From: CAZCFB01 sp964511535
GTDB taxonomy: Bacteria > Myxococcota_A > Polyangia > GCA-2747355 > CAZCFB01
Direction: 5' to 3'
DNA length: 36,610 nucleotides
Assembly: GCA_964511535.1 (NCBI GenBank)
Contig: CAZEFW010000089.1
Coordinates: 1-36,610 of the forward strand
Made by a program: the position numbers and the translations under genes. Numbering within the stretch: the stretch's first letter is position 1; each line of letters starts with the position of its first letter. Below are positions 1 to 7,114 of the stretch, in pieces. Below the pieces are notes generated by a model, which searched no databases, had not been told where the DNA came from, and was given only the letters and a program-made list of their open reading frames with translations.

Positions 1-2
1 AG

Positions 3-368
3 GACGGCCCCACCGTGACCCACGGCGAGATGCCCTTCGGCGCGGCCAAGATCGCCGCGGACGAGTTCGGCGCGGCCGAGGTGGTGGACCCCCGCGACAA
101 GACCGTGGACACCATCACCGACACCTTCAAGAAGTACCCGCACCTCGGCACCGCCCTGCCCGCCATGGGCTACGGCGAGAAGCAGACCAGCGACCTGGAG
201 CAGACCATCAACGCGGTGGACTGTGACACGGTGGTGTACGCCACGCCCATGGACCTGGGCCGGCTGATCAACATCGACAAGCCGCTGGTGCGCGTGCGCT
301 ACGAGCTGGCCGATCTCGAGGGCGCCACCCTGGGCGCCGAGCTGGACAAGTTCCTGGCCAAGCTGTAG
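3..368 (+). CDS. COG2403-type GTPase / cyclic 2,3-diphosphoglycerate synthetase-like, C-terminal part
   Basis: The frame is open from the first base, so the N-terminus lies outside the window; about 121 residues remain. The visible part begins DGPTVTHGEMPFGA and continues with VDPRDKTVDTI, KYPHLGTALPAMGYG and DKPLVRVRYEL. I recognise this pattern as the C-terminal region of the predicted P-loop GTPases of COG2403, which are related to cyclic 2,3-diphosphoglycerate synthetase. The nucleotide-binding P-loop would be upstream and cannot be checked here. Substrate and role in this organism are unknown; family membership is firm, the biochemical name is not. The stop codon lies in a GC-rich inverted repeat that may end the transcript. 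Confidence 0.8.
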   Translation, partial: DGPTVTHGEMPFGAAKIAADEFGAAEVVDPRDKTVDTITDTFKKYPHLGTALPAMGYGEKQTSDLEQTINAVDCDTVVYATPMDLGRLINIDKPLVRVRYELADLEGATLGAELDKFLAKL

Positions 369-382
369 GGCGCGTCGCGCCC
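368..382 (+). terminator. GC-rich inverted repeat at the end of the GTPase gene
   Basis: The arms GGGCGCG and CGCGCCC are perfect inverted copies separated by one base, so in RNA the top pairs would open to make a loop of about five. The repeat starts at the last base of the stop codon. No T-run follows, so it is at best a weak or Rho-assisted terminator. Confidence 0.3.
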
Positions 383-421
383 GTCGACGGTCGACAGTTC
401 ACAGTCGACAGTTGACAGTCG
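383..421. repeat. Short direct repeats, 14-bp unit
   Basis: Two adjacent copies of GTCGACAGTT(C/G)ACA occupy 390-403 and 404-417. Partial copies (GTCGAC, GTCG) flank them on both sides. The unit also contains the palindrome GTCGAC. It fills most of the gap between the GTPase and the Cys-rich lipoprotein gene. It could be a dispersed intergenic repeat of the genome; this single window cannot show that. Confidence 0.6.
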
Positions 422-442
422 GTATTGCCGGCGTTCGTGATG

Positions 443-448
443 TAAAAT
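443..448 (+). promoter_or_regulatory. Candidate -10 element (TAAAAT) for a leaderless start
   Basis: TAAAAT lies 10 nt before ATG 459, and no Shine-Dalgarno sequence is seen before that ATG. A TTGACA at 412-417 is too far upstream (25 bp) to be its -35. One of several such arrangements in this window. Confidence 0.3.
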
Positions 449-458
449 GGCCGACGAG

Positions 459-1484
459 ATGGATCGCCGGCACCTCACTATCCCATTCCTGGCTCTCTTC
501 GTCGTGGCCTGCCCCGGCAGCAAGGATCCGTCCCTCGACTGGCATGTGGCCGCGGACGACACGGGCGGCGGGGCCAAGCTCGACGTCGGCCCGCGGCCGG
601 ACCTGACCATCACCTACCCCGAGGGCGGCTCCTGCGGGCCGCAGAGCTGCACCGGCTGCTGCCTGCCCGGCGGCACCTGCGTCACGGGCAACGCCGACAC
701 CCAGTGCGGCCGCAACGGCGCCTGGTGCCTCGACTGCTTCAAGAGCAAGAGCGCCTGCAAGCTTGGCAAGTGTGTGGCGTGCGCGCCCAAGTGCAAGGGG
801 GTCGCGTGCGGCTCCAAGGACGGCTGCGGCGGCACCTGCGGGCCTGGCTCGGGCTGCTGCACCCCCAAGTGCAAGGGCAAGACCTGCGGCGACAGCGACG
901 GCTGCGGCGGCACCTGCAAGTCGGGCAGCGGCTGCTGCGAGCCCAAGTGCGCGGGCAAGAAGTGCGGCGCGCCCGACGCCTGCGGCGGCACCTGCAAGCC
1001 GGGCAGCGGCTGCTGCAACCCCACGTGCAACGGCATCCCGTGCGGCTCGCCCGACGGCTGCGGCGGCACCTGCCAGCCCGGCTCCGGCTGCTGCACGCCG
1101 AGCTGCGCGGGCAAGAAGTGCGGCCAGTCCAACGGCTGCGGCGGCACCTGCCAGCCGGGATCGGGCTGCTGCAACCCCTCCTGCAGCGGCAAGAAGTGCG
1201 GTGAGTCTGACAACTGCGGCGGCTCCTGCTACGGGCCCTGCGACGGCTTCGCCAAGTGCGACAGCTCCACCAAGACCTGCAAGTGCGGCAAGTCACCGCA
1301 TTACAAATGGTCCGGAGGGCTGTGCAAGGCCTCCTGCGGCACCTGGCTCAAGTACAAGGGCTGGTCAAACATCGGCGCCGGCTGTTGCAAGAACGGCTGC
1401 AAGGGCCAGGGCAGCAGCTACAACGAGACCCACGATTGCACCTGGTGCTGCCAGAACACGTCCGGTTCGGGTGGATGTAAGTAG
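459..1484 (+). CDS. Cys-rich tandem-repeat lipoprotein
   Basis: I chose ATG 459 because it gives a compact lipoprotein signal, MDRRHLTIPFLALFVVAC, with Cys18 as the lipidation site; an in-frame ATG at 447 would add four residues. The exported protein (341 aa) has a short linker and then five full and one degenerate copy of a 26-residue unit, CxPxCxGxxCGxxDGCGGTC..GSGC. The C-terminal domain of about 75 residues has a different Cys spacing and ends GSGGCK. The Cys content implies many disulfides or metal binding. Similar Cys-rich repeat lipoproteins are common in myxobacteria-like genomes, but I know no function. It converges on the DUF429 gene with 22 bp between stops. Confidence 0.8.
   Translation: MDRRHLTIPFLALFVVACPGSKDPSLDWHVAADDTGGGAKLDVGPRPDLTITYPEGGSCGPQSCTGCCLPGGTCVTGNADTQCGRNGAWCLDCFKSKSACKLGKCVACAPKCKGVACGSKDGCGGTCGPGSGCCTPKCKGKTCGDSDGCGGTCKSGSGCCEPKCAGKKCGAPDACGGTCKPGSGCCNPTCNGIPCGSPDGCGGTCQPGSGCCTPSCAGKKCGQSNGCGGTCQPGSGCCNPSCSGKKCGESDNCGGSCYGPCDGFAKCDSSTKTCKCGKSPHYKWSGGLCKASCGTWLKYKGWSNIGAGCCKNGCKGQGSSYNETHDCTWCCQNTSGSGGCK
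780..1241 (+). repeat. 78-bp tandem repeats inside the Cys-rich lipoprotein gene
   Basis: Units begin at 780, 858, 936, 1014, 1092 and 1170 and each encodes 26 residues. GCGGCACCTGC recurs in all but the last unit. The first five are well conserved in protein; the sixth is shortened (ESDNCGGSCYGPC). Such repeats can expand or contract by slippage or recombination and may also collapse in short-read assembly. Confidence 0.85.
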
Positions 1485-1506
1485 AGAGCGAGGACGGAGG
1501 GTGAAG

Positions 1507-2334
1507 TCAGGCCTCGCCCTCCGTCCCTGGAACCCAGATCCACCCGTCCTGCTCGAACACGCCGCGGTCCTCCTCGGGCAACTCCCACCCCTCGGTGGCC
1601 CACAGGTATCCGGTGTAGGCCGCGATGACCGCGTCGAAGCAGTGGTCGTTGTCCAGGCAGACCTGCTTCCACACCTGGAACTGCAGCTTGCTAGACAGGT
1701 CCTCGAGCATCTCCGCGCGCACCGTCCAGTCCTCTGTCCCGCGCTTGTAGCGCCGGGCCCTGTCCTCGTCGAAGAGCCGGGTGATGGTGGCCTTGGGATA
1801 GACCTCGATCAGGTCCCTGTTCAGCACGAACTCCTGCTCCAGCGCCCTTACCAGGTAGTGCGCCCGGGCGGTGAGCGGGCCCATGCCCTGGCCCAGGGTC
1901 TCCCGGGGCATGATCCCGTGTTGCCGATGCAGCACCACCTCGCACGCGCGCTGGGTGTACGGCGTGGTGGGCGGCTTGCGCCCCCGCCGCGGGGCCGCCG
2001 CCAGGACCATGGGGTCACCCCGCCGCCGGAACCAGCTCACCACCGGGTCGTCGCATGTCTCCAGCCCGGGGCAACGCTCCAGGCGGCATCGCACGCACAC
2101 CGTGGGGCGCAGGGGCGCGTCCACCGCCAGCAGCGCGCCGCCCCCGTGCTCCCGGATGAAGCGCAGCAAGGCGCGGTCATGAAACGGCTCTCGCGTGGGC
2201 GTGCGGGTGCTCAGGAAGGTCACCCGCACGGTCTGCTCGGCCGGCTCGAGCAGGGCCACCGCGGTGTTGCGGCCCTTGCCGCCGCCCAGATCGACCCCGA
2301 TGTATCGCTTGAATATTCGCCCGCGCGTGGCCAT
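1507..2334 (-). CDS. DUF429 family protein (predicted RNase H-fold nuclease)
   Basis: The 275-residue protein has the pattern of the DUF429 family, which is predicted to adopt an RNase H-like fold. An N-terminal YIGVDLGGGKGRNTAVAL strand carries the first acidic residue, followed by ALLAVDAPLRPT, a middle EVYPKATITRLFDED motif and a C-terminal DNDHCFDAVIAAYTGYL helix with the late acidic pair. A small Cys cluster (CVRCRLERCPGLETC) sits between them and could bind metal. Nuclease activity is predicted for the family, not proven here. It is divergent from the PilZ-like/Hsp70 gene with about 130 bp between starts, which holds a possible plus-strand TTGGCG (2375) / TAGAGT (2399) promoter at 18-bp spacing. 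Confidence 0.75.
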   Translation of the reverse strand: MATRGRIFKRYIGVDLGGGKGRNTAVALLEPAEQTVRVTFLSTRTPTREPFHDRALLRFIREHGGGALLAVDAPLRPTVCVRCRLERCPGLETCDDPVVSWFRRRGDPMVLAAAPRRGRKPPTTPYTQRACEVVLHRQHGIMPRETLGQGMGPLTARAHYLVRALEQEFVLNRDLIEVYPKATITRLFDEDRARRYKRGTEDWTVRAEMLEDLSSKLQFQVWKQVCLDNDHCFDAVIAAYTGYLWATEGWELPEEDRGVFEQDGWIWVPGTEGEA

Positions 2335-2465
2335 CGGGAAAAGATAACAGAGCGCCTCGATTCAGGCTTTCAAATTGGCGATATGACGCGAAACCCTGTA
2401 GAGTCCTTGGGATCAGGAACAATGTAGGTTCGCGGCTCTGCGGTCCGCTCGAGAGGGAAGGTGAA

Positions 2466-4226
2466 ATGCCGCCCACCAAGCCACTGAAGACGAAGGTTTC
2501 GACCTGGAAGAACTACCTGCGGCTCTTCTCCCCCAAGACGGGCAGGATAAGCCTGGTCATCCCGAGCCAGCTGCCGTACCAGCGCGGCTCCCGGGTGCCT
2601 GTGCTGGTCTTCCTGCCACAGGGTGAGCCGCTCAAGGCCATCGGCATCGTCCTGCAGGTGGTGCGCGGCCCCGACGGGAGCCAGCGCGGACTCGGCATCA
2701 CGCTGCAGGGTGTGAACCGGGAGGAGGAGGCGCGCATCGAGCTCATGCGCCAGCACGCCCTCCGACTCGACGCCCCGCCGGAGCATGCCGCCGCGCCCGC
2801 GCCAGCGCCCCCCAGGATGCCAGCCCCGGCGCCCGTACCGGCGCCAGAGCCCAGGGAGCCGACGCCGCGCCCGACCCGGCCCACCCCGGCGCCCACGCCC
2901 CCGGCCGAAGAGGAGTCGCTGCTCCCGCCGGTCAGGCGGCAGACCGCGTCGAGGACCCGCGCGCCACAGGTGACCGCCGGAGCGCCCCAGGTGCCGCCCC
3001 AGGAGGAGGTCCCCGAGGACGACAGCGACTTTCGCTACCCCCACCCCGGCCTGCTGGACACGCCGGCCAACCCCGATATCCCCATCGTGGGCATGGACCT
3101 CGGCACCACCCGCTCGAGCGTGGCGGTGGTGGAGAACAACGAGGTGCTCGTGCTCCAGGCGCGAAACGGCCTGTGGGACATCCCGTCTGTGGTGGGGTTC
3201 ACCGAGGTGGGCGACCCCGTGGTGGGCATCGACGCGCGGGAGATGTTCATCATCGACCCGACCCACGCCATCGTGTCGCCCAAGCGCCTGCTCGGGCGCC
3301 GCTACCAGGAGCGGGAGCTGGAGCCGTACCTGGCGGGCATGGCCATGGCACACTCCGAGGGGCCCAACGGCGAGGTGCAGGTGCACCCGCGGGGCAAGAC
3401 CCTGAGCATCCCCCAGGTGTGCGCCCCGCTGCTGTTCAGCATGCGGGTGATGGCCCAGGAGTTCCTCGATCAGCAGGTCACCGACGTGGTGCTCACCATC
3501 CCGGTGAGCTACGACGACTACCGCCGCCGGGCCATCCGGGACGCCGCCTCCCTGGCGGGGCTCCGGGTGTTGGAGTTCATCGAGGAGCCCACGGCGGCGG
3601 TGCTGGCGCACCACTTCGACGACTCGTTCCGCGGGCTCATCGCGGTCTACGACTTCGGCGGCGGCACCTTCGACTTCTCGGTTGTGGAGGTGCGGCGCAA
3701 CAACCTGGAGGTGGTCTCCACCGCCGGCGACACCTGGCTCGGGGGCGACGACTTCGACCTCGCCATGGCCAGCGCGGCGGCCAACGCCTTCTGGCGTGAG
3801 ACCAAGATCGAGATCCGCAACCAGGTCGTGCGCTGGCAGCGGCTGCTCATCGCGGCCGAGAAGGCCAAGCGGGAGCTCTCGTTCAAGGAGCAGACCATCC
3901 TCGGCCTGCCAGACGCCGCGCTGACCCCCGAGGGCTCGCTGGCGCTTCGCTACCCGTGCAACCGGGATCAGTTCAACGAGATCTGCGCCGAGCTCATCGA
4001 GCGGTCCCTGGAGACCTGCCGCGAGACGCTGGAGATCCAGCCCGAGGAGGTGGACACGGTCTATCTGTCGGGCGGCACCTCGGCCATCCCCGCGGTGCGG
4101 GACGCGTTGACCGAGATGTTCGGCAAGCCGCCGCGAATGGCCATCCCCCCGGAGCGCGCGGTGGTCATCGGCGCGGCGCTTCACGCCGCCAACCTGTACC
4201 AGAAACGCAAGGGACCGAGTCGGTAG
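2466..4226 (+). CDS. PilZ-like domain fused to Hsp70 (DnaK-type) ATPase domain, no substrate-binding domain
   Basis: The 586-residue protein begins after a good ribosome site (GGAAGGTG). Residues 1-90 look PilZ-like (GSRVPVLVFLPQGEPLKA, then GLGITLQGV). Residues about 95-195 are a Pro/Ala-rich linker. Residues 206-580 form an Hsp70 nucleotide-binding domain: phosphate 1 GMDLGTTRSSVAVV (Gly209), TIPVSYDDYRRRAIRDAA, EEPTAA (from 373), phosphate 2 DFGGGTFDFSV (from 396) and the adenosine motif VYLSGGTSAIPAV. Translation stops just after this domain, so the DnaK peptide-binding domain and lid are absent. It is therefore more likely a regulated ATPase or scaffold than a classical chaperone. PilZ domains often bind c-di-GMP, but I see no clear RxxxR motif, so ligand binding is uncertain. 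Confidence 0.85.
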   Translation: MPPTKPLKTKVSTWKNYLRLFSPKTGRISLVIPSQLPYQRGSRVPVLVFLPQGEPLKAIGIVLQVVRGPDGSQRGLGITLQGVNREEEARIELMRQHALRLDAPPEHAAAPAPAPPRMPAPAPVPAPEPREPTPRPTRPTPAPTPPAEEESLLPPVRRQTASRTRAPQVTAGAPQVPPQEEVPEDDSDFRYPHPGLLDTPANPDIPIVGMDLGTTRSSVAVVENNEVLVLQARNGLWDIPSVVGFTEVGDPVVGIDAREMFIIDPTHAIVSPKRLLGRRYQERELEPYLAGMAMAHSEGPNGEVQVHPRGKTLSIPQVCAPLLFSMRVMAQEFLDQQVTDVVLTIPVSYDDYRRRAIRDAASLAGLRVLEFIEEPTAAVLAHHFDDSFRGLIAVYDFGGGTFDFSVVEVRRNNLEVVSTAGDTWLGGDDFDLAMASAAANAFWRETKIEIRNQVVRWQRLLIAAEKAKRELSFKEQTILGLPDAALTPEGSLALRYPCNRDQFNEICAELIERSLETCRETLEIQPEEVDTVYLSGGTSAIPAVRDALTEMFGKPPRMAIPPERAVVIGAALHAANLYQKRKGPSR

Positions 4227-4235
4227 CTTCGAGAC

Positions 4236-4958
4236 TCAGGAGGCCACGGAGTCGGCCTCTGGCGCCTCCCCCACCTCCCCCACCTCTTCGGCAGACTCAT
4301 CGGCAACGACCACGCGCGCGCCTGCCGCCGGGTCGTCTTCAACCAGCGCGGCGGTCCCCCGGTCGCGCAGGTACTCGATGAAGACCCGCGCCGAGTGGAG
4401 CTCGCAGGCCGGCAAGCTGTCCACGAGGTTCTTCACCTGCTTGCGCAGCACGTCCGTCACGGTCTCGCCGCTGGGCGAGGTACGCTCAAGGGGCACCACC
4501 GGCTCGGTGGGCACGGTCACGTCCCCCCAGGGGGCGGGCGGGTCCGGCTCCAGCCCCTTGCTCGAGAACCACTGGTTGATGTGGTTATGCAGCAGGGCGG
4601 CGCGGTAGTTGAACCAGCGCTCCCGCTCCTGCGGGTAGCTGAGCAGCACGTCCTTGAACCGGCGGAACGCCCCCTTGCCGTCGATGGCAACCAGCAGCCG
4701 CTCCCGCAGCTGGAGGTCCTCGAGGGAGGCCACGAACTGCTCCATCCACCGGTACTGCTCCCGGGACGAGGCAGGATCGATCCTGACGTACTGCGTCGGC
4801 TCGGCGGCGATCCGGCGGCGGTTCTCCTCGTCCTCGGGTTGGCCGTCTACCACGACCAGGACGTCACCGGAGTCCCGATCGATATAGCTATGGAGATCCG
4901 GCGAGTTACGTTCGAAGGCGGTCTCCACGTAGGCCCAGTTCACTTTTATGTTCTTCAT
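4236..4958 (-). CDS. UPF0158 family protein
   Basis: The 240-residue protein matches UPF0158: YIDRDSGDVLVVVDG near the N-terminus, YVRIDPASSREQYRWMEQFV, then AIDGKGAFRRFKDVL and RWFNYRAALLHNHINQWF. The family is widespread and its function is unknown. After about residue 150 the chain is acidic and less conserved, ending in a Glu/Ala-rich tail. The start ATG follows GGGAG at 11-nt spacing. It converges on the PilZ-like/Hsp70 gene with only 9 bp between stops and diverges from rpoZ. Confidence 0.8.
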   Translation of the reverse strand: MKNIKVNWAYVETAFERNSPDLHSYIDRDSGDVLVVVDGQPEDEENRRRIAAEPTQYVRIDPASSREQYRWMEQFVASLEDLQLRERLLVAIDGKGAFRRFKDVLLSYPQERERWFNYRAALLHNHINQWFSSKGLEPDPPAPWGDVTVPTEPVVPLERTSPSGETVTDVLRKQVKNLVDSLPACELHSARVFIEYLRDRGTAALVEDDPAAGARVVVADESAEEVGEVGEAPEADSVAS

Positions 4959-5004
4959 AATCGATACATCTCCCAGAAACCACTAGCTTAGGCATCCTCT
5001 CTCT

Positions 5005-5022
5005 CTAAACGGGACAGTTTAG
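5005..5022. promoter_or_regulatory. Inverted repeat between divergent genes, possible operator
   Basis: CTAAAC and GTTTAG are perfect inverted arms separated by six bases (GGGACA). The site lies 47 bp upstream of the UPF0158 start and about 90 bp before the rpoZ promoter. Size and symmetry fit a dimeric regulator site, but no regulator is encoded nearby. Confidence 0.3.
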
Positions 5023-5110
5023 GTTCGGATCGGTTCCAGTTCAAGGAGGAGTCTGTTGGGCCCAGGGCCCAGAGGCGTTCGCCCGGTCGCCTGCCACGGT
5101 ATCCATCTCA

Positions 5111-5138
5111 TTGACAGCGGGCCGCCCATGGCTACAAT
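5111..5138 (+). promoter_or_regulatory. Sigma-70 promoter of rpoZ
   Basis: TTGACA at 5111-5116 and TACAAT at 5133-5138 are separated by 16 bp. Transcription would start near 5145, giving a leader of about 22 nt that contains GGAGG at 5156-5160. This is one of the two best consensus promoters in the window. Confidence 0.75.
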
Positions 5139-5166
5139 ACAGCCCCTATTCATCCGGAGGCCCCCC

Positions 5167-5433
5167 GTGGCACGCGTAACTGTCGAAGACTGCCTGGAGA
5201 AATTCCCGAATCGCTTTGCCCTCGTGATCCTCGCCGCCCAGCGAGCCCGCCAGCTGGCCAAGGGCGCGCAGGCGCTGGTCGAGTGCAGCAACAAGCCCGC
5301 CGTCACCGCGCTGCGCGAGATCGCCAAGGGCCGCGTCTGGTTCATCGAGGACGTGGACGCCACCCTGCGCACGTTCCTGGACGAGCAGCACGCCAGCCTG
5401 CTGGATCACCAGTCCTACAAGCCGGCCGTCTAG
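5167..5433 (+). CDS. rpoZ: DNA-directed RNA polymerase omega subunit
   Basis: GTG 5167 is taken as start because GGAGG ends 6 nt before it and the resulting 88-residue protein begins MARVTVEDCLEKFPNRF, the standard omega N-terminus. RFALVILAAQRARQLAKGA is the conserved helix that clamps the beta-prime subunit, and KPAVTALREIAKGRV matches the second conserved helix. Omega helps RNA polymerase assembly and, in many bacteria, forms part of a ppGpp site. The longer upstream open frame (from 5056) runs through the promoter and is not coding. The gene appears monocistronic; the next gene is convergent. Confidence 0.93.
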   Translation: MARVTVEDCLEKFPNRFALVILAAQRARQLAKGAQALVECSNKPAVTALREIAKGRVWFIEDVDATLRTFLDEQHASLLDHQSYKPAV

Positions 5434-5463
5434 GCCCCCTCGCCTGGCCGGGGCTCGCCCCCG

Positions 5464-6000
5464 TCAGAGCCGGTCGATCAGCTTCCTGGCAAGGTCCACC
5501 ATCTCCGGATCATCACCCAGGTCCCGGATCATCTTCAGCTGACCCACCATGGCGCCGGTGCGCTTGGGTTTGGCGGTGTCGAGCAGCGCGTTGATGCGCT
5601 CCATGGCCTGGAGCTGAAGCGAGGGGTCACGGTGCTCCAGCACCCTGCCCCAGATGTCGAGGTCGTCCGGCAGCTCGTACTGCTTGAGCAGCGCGTCCAC
5701 CGCCGCCGTGACATCGTCGCGGCCCCCGGCATCGCGGATCTTCGCCAGCATCTTGAGCTTGTTCTTGCTGGTGGTGGCGGCCTGCGCTGCCTGGCCCGCC
5801 GGCGCCTGGGCCGCCACGAGGTCCGCGATCTTGCCGCTCTCGAAGGCACGATCCAGCGCCGCCCGGTATGACTGCTGGCTGCGACCACCCCGCGATTTGC
5901 GTCCCTGAAAGTCCCGGTCGTCGCGCCCTCCGGAGCTCCCGTCCCGCATGCGGTCGATCTCTTTCCAGCTCTTCTTCCTGCGCTCTCTGTCGTCGCTCAT
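5464..6000 (-). CDS. Conserved hypothetical protein with charged N-terminus
   Basis: ATG 6000 gives a 178-residue soluble protein beginning MSDDRERRKKSWKEIDRMRD; the upstream 15 codons run into a promoter-like AT-rich patch and were dropped. Residues 1-50 are highly charged and rich in Arg/Gly/Ser, so probably disordered. A helical C-terminal part follows, with KNKLKMLAKIRDAG, LPDDLDIWGRVLEHRDP and KLIDRL. I recall similar proteins with a 'KSWREIDRMRD' start in deltaproteobacterial and myxobacterial genomes; none has a known function. Convergent with rpoZ and divergent from the radical SAM gene. Confidence 0.7.
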   Translation of the reverse strand: MSDDRERRKKSWKEIDRMRDGSSGGRDDRDFQGRKSRGGRSQQSYRAALDRAFESGKIADLVAAQAPAGQAAQAATTSKNKLKMLAKIRDAGGRDDVTAAVDALLKQYELPDDLDIWGRVLEHRDPSLQLQAMERINALLDTAKPKRTGAMVGQLKMIRDLGDDPEMVDLARKLIDRL

Positions 6001-6032
6001 GGTGGTTTTCTCGCTCCTGCGCCCCGGGAGTA

Positions 6033-6038
6033 TAGAAT
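6033..6038 (+). promoter_or_regulatory. Candidate -10 element (TAGAAT) before GTG 6048
   Basis: TAGAAT ends 9 nt before the GTG start of the radical SAM gene, and no Shine-Dalgarno sequence lies between them. An in-frame TAG in this element rules out an earlier start. Confidence 0.35.
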
Positions 6039-6047
6039 AAAACAATC

Positions 6048-7007
6048 GTGGAGATCACCAGCGCCCGCAAAAGGGAGGCTCTCTCCAGGGGCCAACTCGC
6101 CTGTCAGGGGGAGATCCGCACCCTCAACATCACCCGCGGCTGCGCCGGACAGTGCGTCTTCTGCTTCGCCCGCTGCTACTCGGGGGCGCCCCCCCCTGGC
6201 AGGCTGATGGTGTACAGCGGGTTGGCCAGGATGCTGCGCAGCGAGCTCAAGTCCCCTCGACGCCAGGGCAGCCTCGCCCGCTGGGTGCTGCTGAACAGCG
6301 CCTCCGACGGGTTCCTCGGCGGCAGCGAGGTGGTCTCGGTGACCCACGAGTGCCTCGAGGCGCTGGTCCAGCACCAGATCGGCGTCTCCTTCAGCACCCG
6401 GGGCGAGGTGCCCGCGGCGGTGATCGAGCTGCTGGCCAGCCACGCGCGCCATGTGCGGATCTTCGTCCCGGTGGTCTCCATGGACGCCAAGTACAACGCC
6501 GCCTGGGAGCCGGGCGCCGCCCCGGCCCACAAGCGCCTGGTGGGCGTGCGCCGGATGCTGGAGGCGGGCCTCCGCCCGCGGGTGCGGCTGGACCCGATGA
6601 TCCCGTTCATCAACGACCACACCGCGAGCGTCCGGGCCACCTTCTCTGCCATCCGCGGGGTCGGCCTCTCCTCGGTCATCGTCTCCTATATGCACCTGCG
6701 CCCGGGGGTGGCGGCCCAGGTGGAGCGGGAGGCGCCGGAGGAGCAGACGAGGCTGGTGCTCGGCAGCTTCCCGCGGCGGGACGCCAACATGTCCCTGTAC
6801 CACCGCATGGCGCTCAAGCATATCCGCTCCAGCTTCGAGCGCGTGCAGGCCCTGGCCCAGGAGTACGACCTGCACGTCGCGGCATGTCACTGCGGCAACC
6901 CGGGGCTGCCGAGCACGCGGTGCCCGGTGTCGCCCCCGGAGCTGCCCACCCCGGTGGGCCAGCAGAAACAGCTCGCCTTCGGCGGAGACGAGCCAGAAGC
7001 GGAGTAG
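6048..7007 (+). CDS. Radical SAM protein, SplB/COG1533-like
   Basis: The 319-residue protein has the radical SAM cluster motif CX3CX2C (Cys32, Cys36, Cys39 in TRGCAGQCVFCFARCYSG), preceded by the TLN strand typical of spore-photoproduct-lyase-like enzymes. RIFVPVVSMDAKYNAAWEP, the AHKRLVGVRRMLEAGL helix and RVRLDPMIPFIND follow the COG1533 pattern. A C-terminal Cys/His cluster (ACHCGNPGLPSTRC) may hold an additional metal site or the catalytic Cys. Reaction and substrate are unknown; SplB-type DNA repair is possible, but these homologs are diverse. Start GTG 6048 is the only in-frame option after the upstream stop. Confidence 0.75.
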   Translation: MEITSARKREALSRGQLACQGEIRTLNITRGCAGQCVFCFARCYSGAPPPGRLMVYSGLARMLRSELKSPRRQGSLARWVLLNSASDGFLGGSEVVSVTHECLEALVQHQIGVSFSTRGEVPAAVIELLASHARHVRIFVPVVSMDAKYNAAWEPGAAPAHKRLVGVRRMLEAGLRPRVRLDPMIPFINDHTASVRATFSAIRGVGLSSVIVSYMHLRPGVAAQVEREAPEEQTRLVLGSFPRRDANMSLYHRMALKHIRSSFERVQALAQEYDLHVAACHCGNPGLPSTRCPVSPPELPTPVGQQKQLAFGGDEPEAE

Positions 7008-7114
7008 CACCCGCCGCAGAGGCGGATTCTTGCCGCGTGGCGCGGGGCGACGAGGCGGCGCCGCCACCTGCGCTGTTGTCAATAAGCTCCTGGTGTAGTA
7101 GCGACTAACCTGCC

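Noticed and set aside
412..417. TTGACA as a -35 for the Cys-rich lipoprotein
   Set aside because: No -10 at 16-18 bp; the hexamer is part of the 14-bp repeats.
614..1213. 199-codon minus-strand frame with regular Pro/Gln repeats
   Set aside because: The regularity merely mirrors the 78-bp repeats of the real Cys-rich gene.
763..2427. 554-codon plus-strand frame crossing two genes
   Set aside because: It runs through the Cys-rich gene in another frame and then antisense through the DUF429 gene; no domain seen.
2370..4184. 604-codon minus-strand frame opposite the PilZ-like/Hsp70 gene
   Set aside because: Composition (Arg/His/Gly/Leu) is that of a shadow; the plus strand encodes complete Hsp70 motifs.
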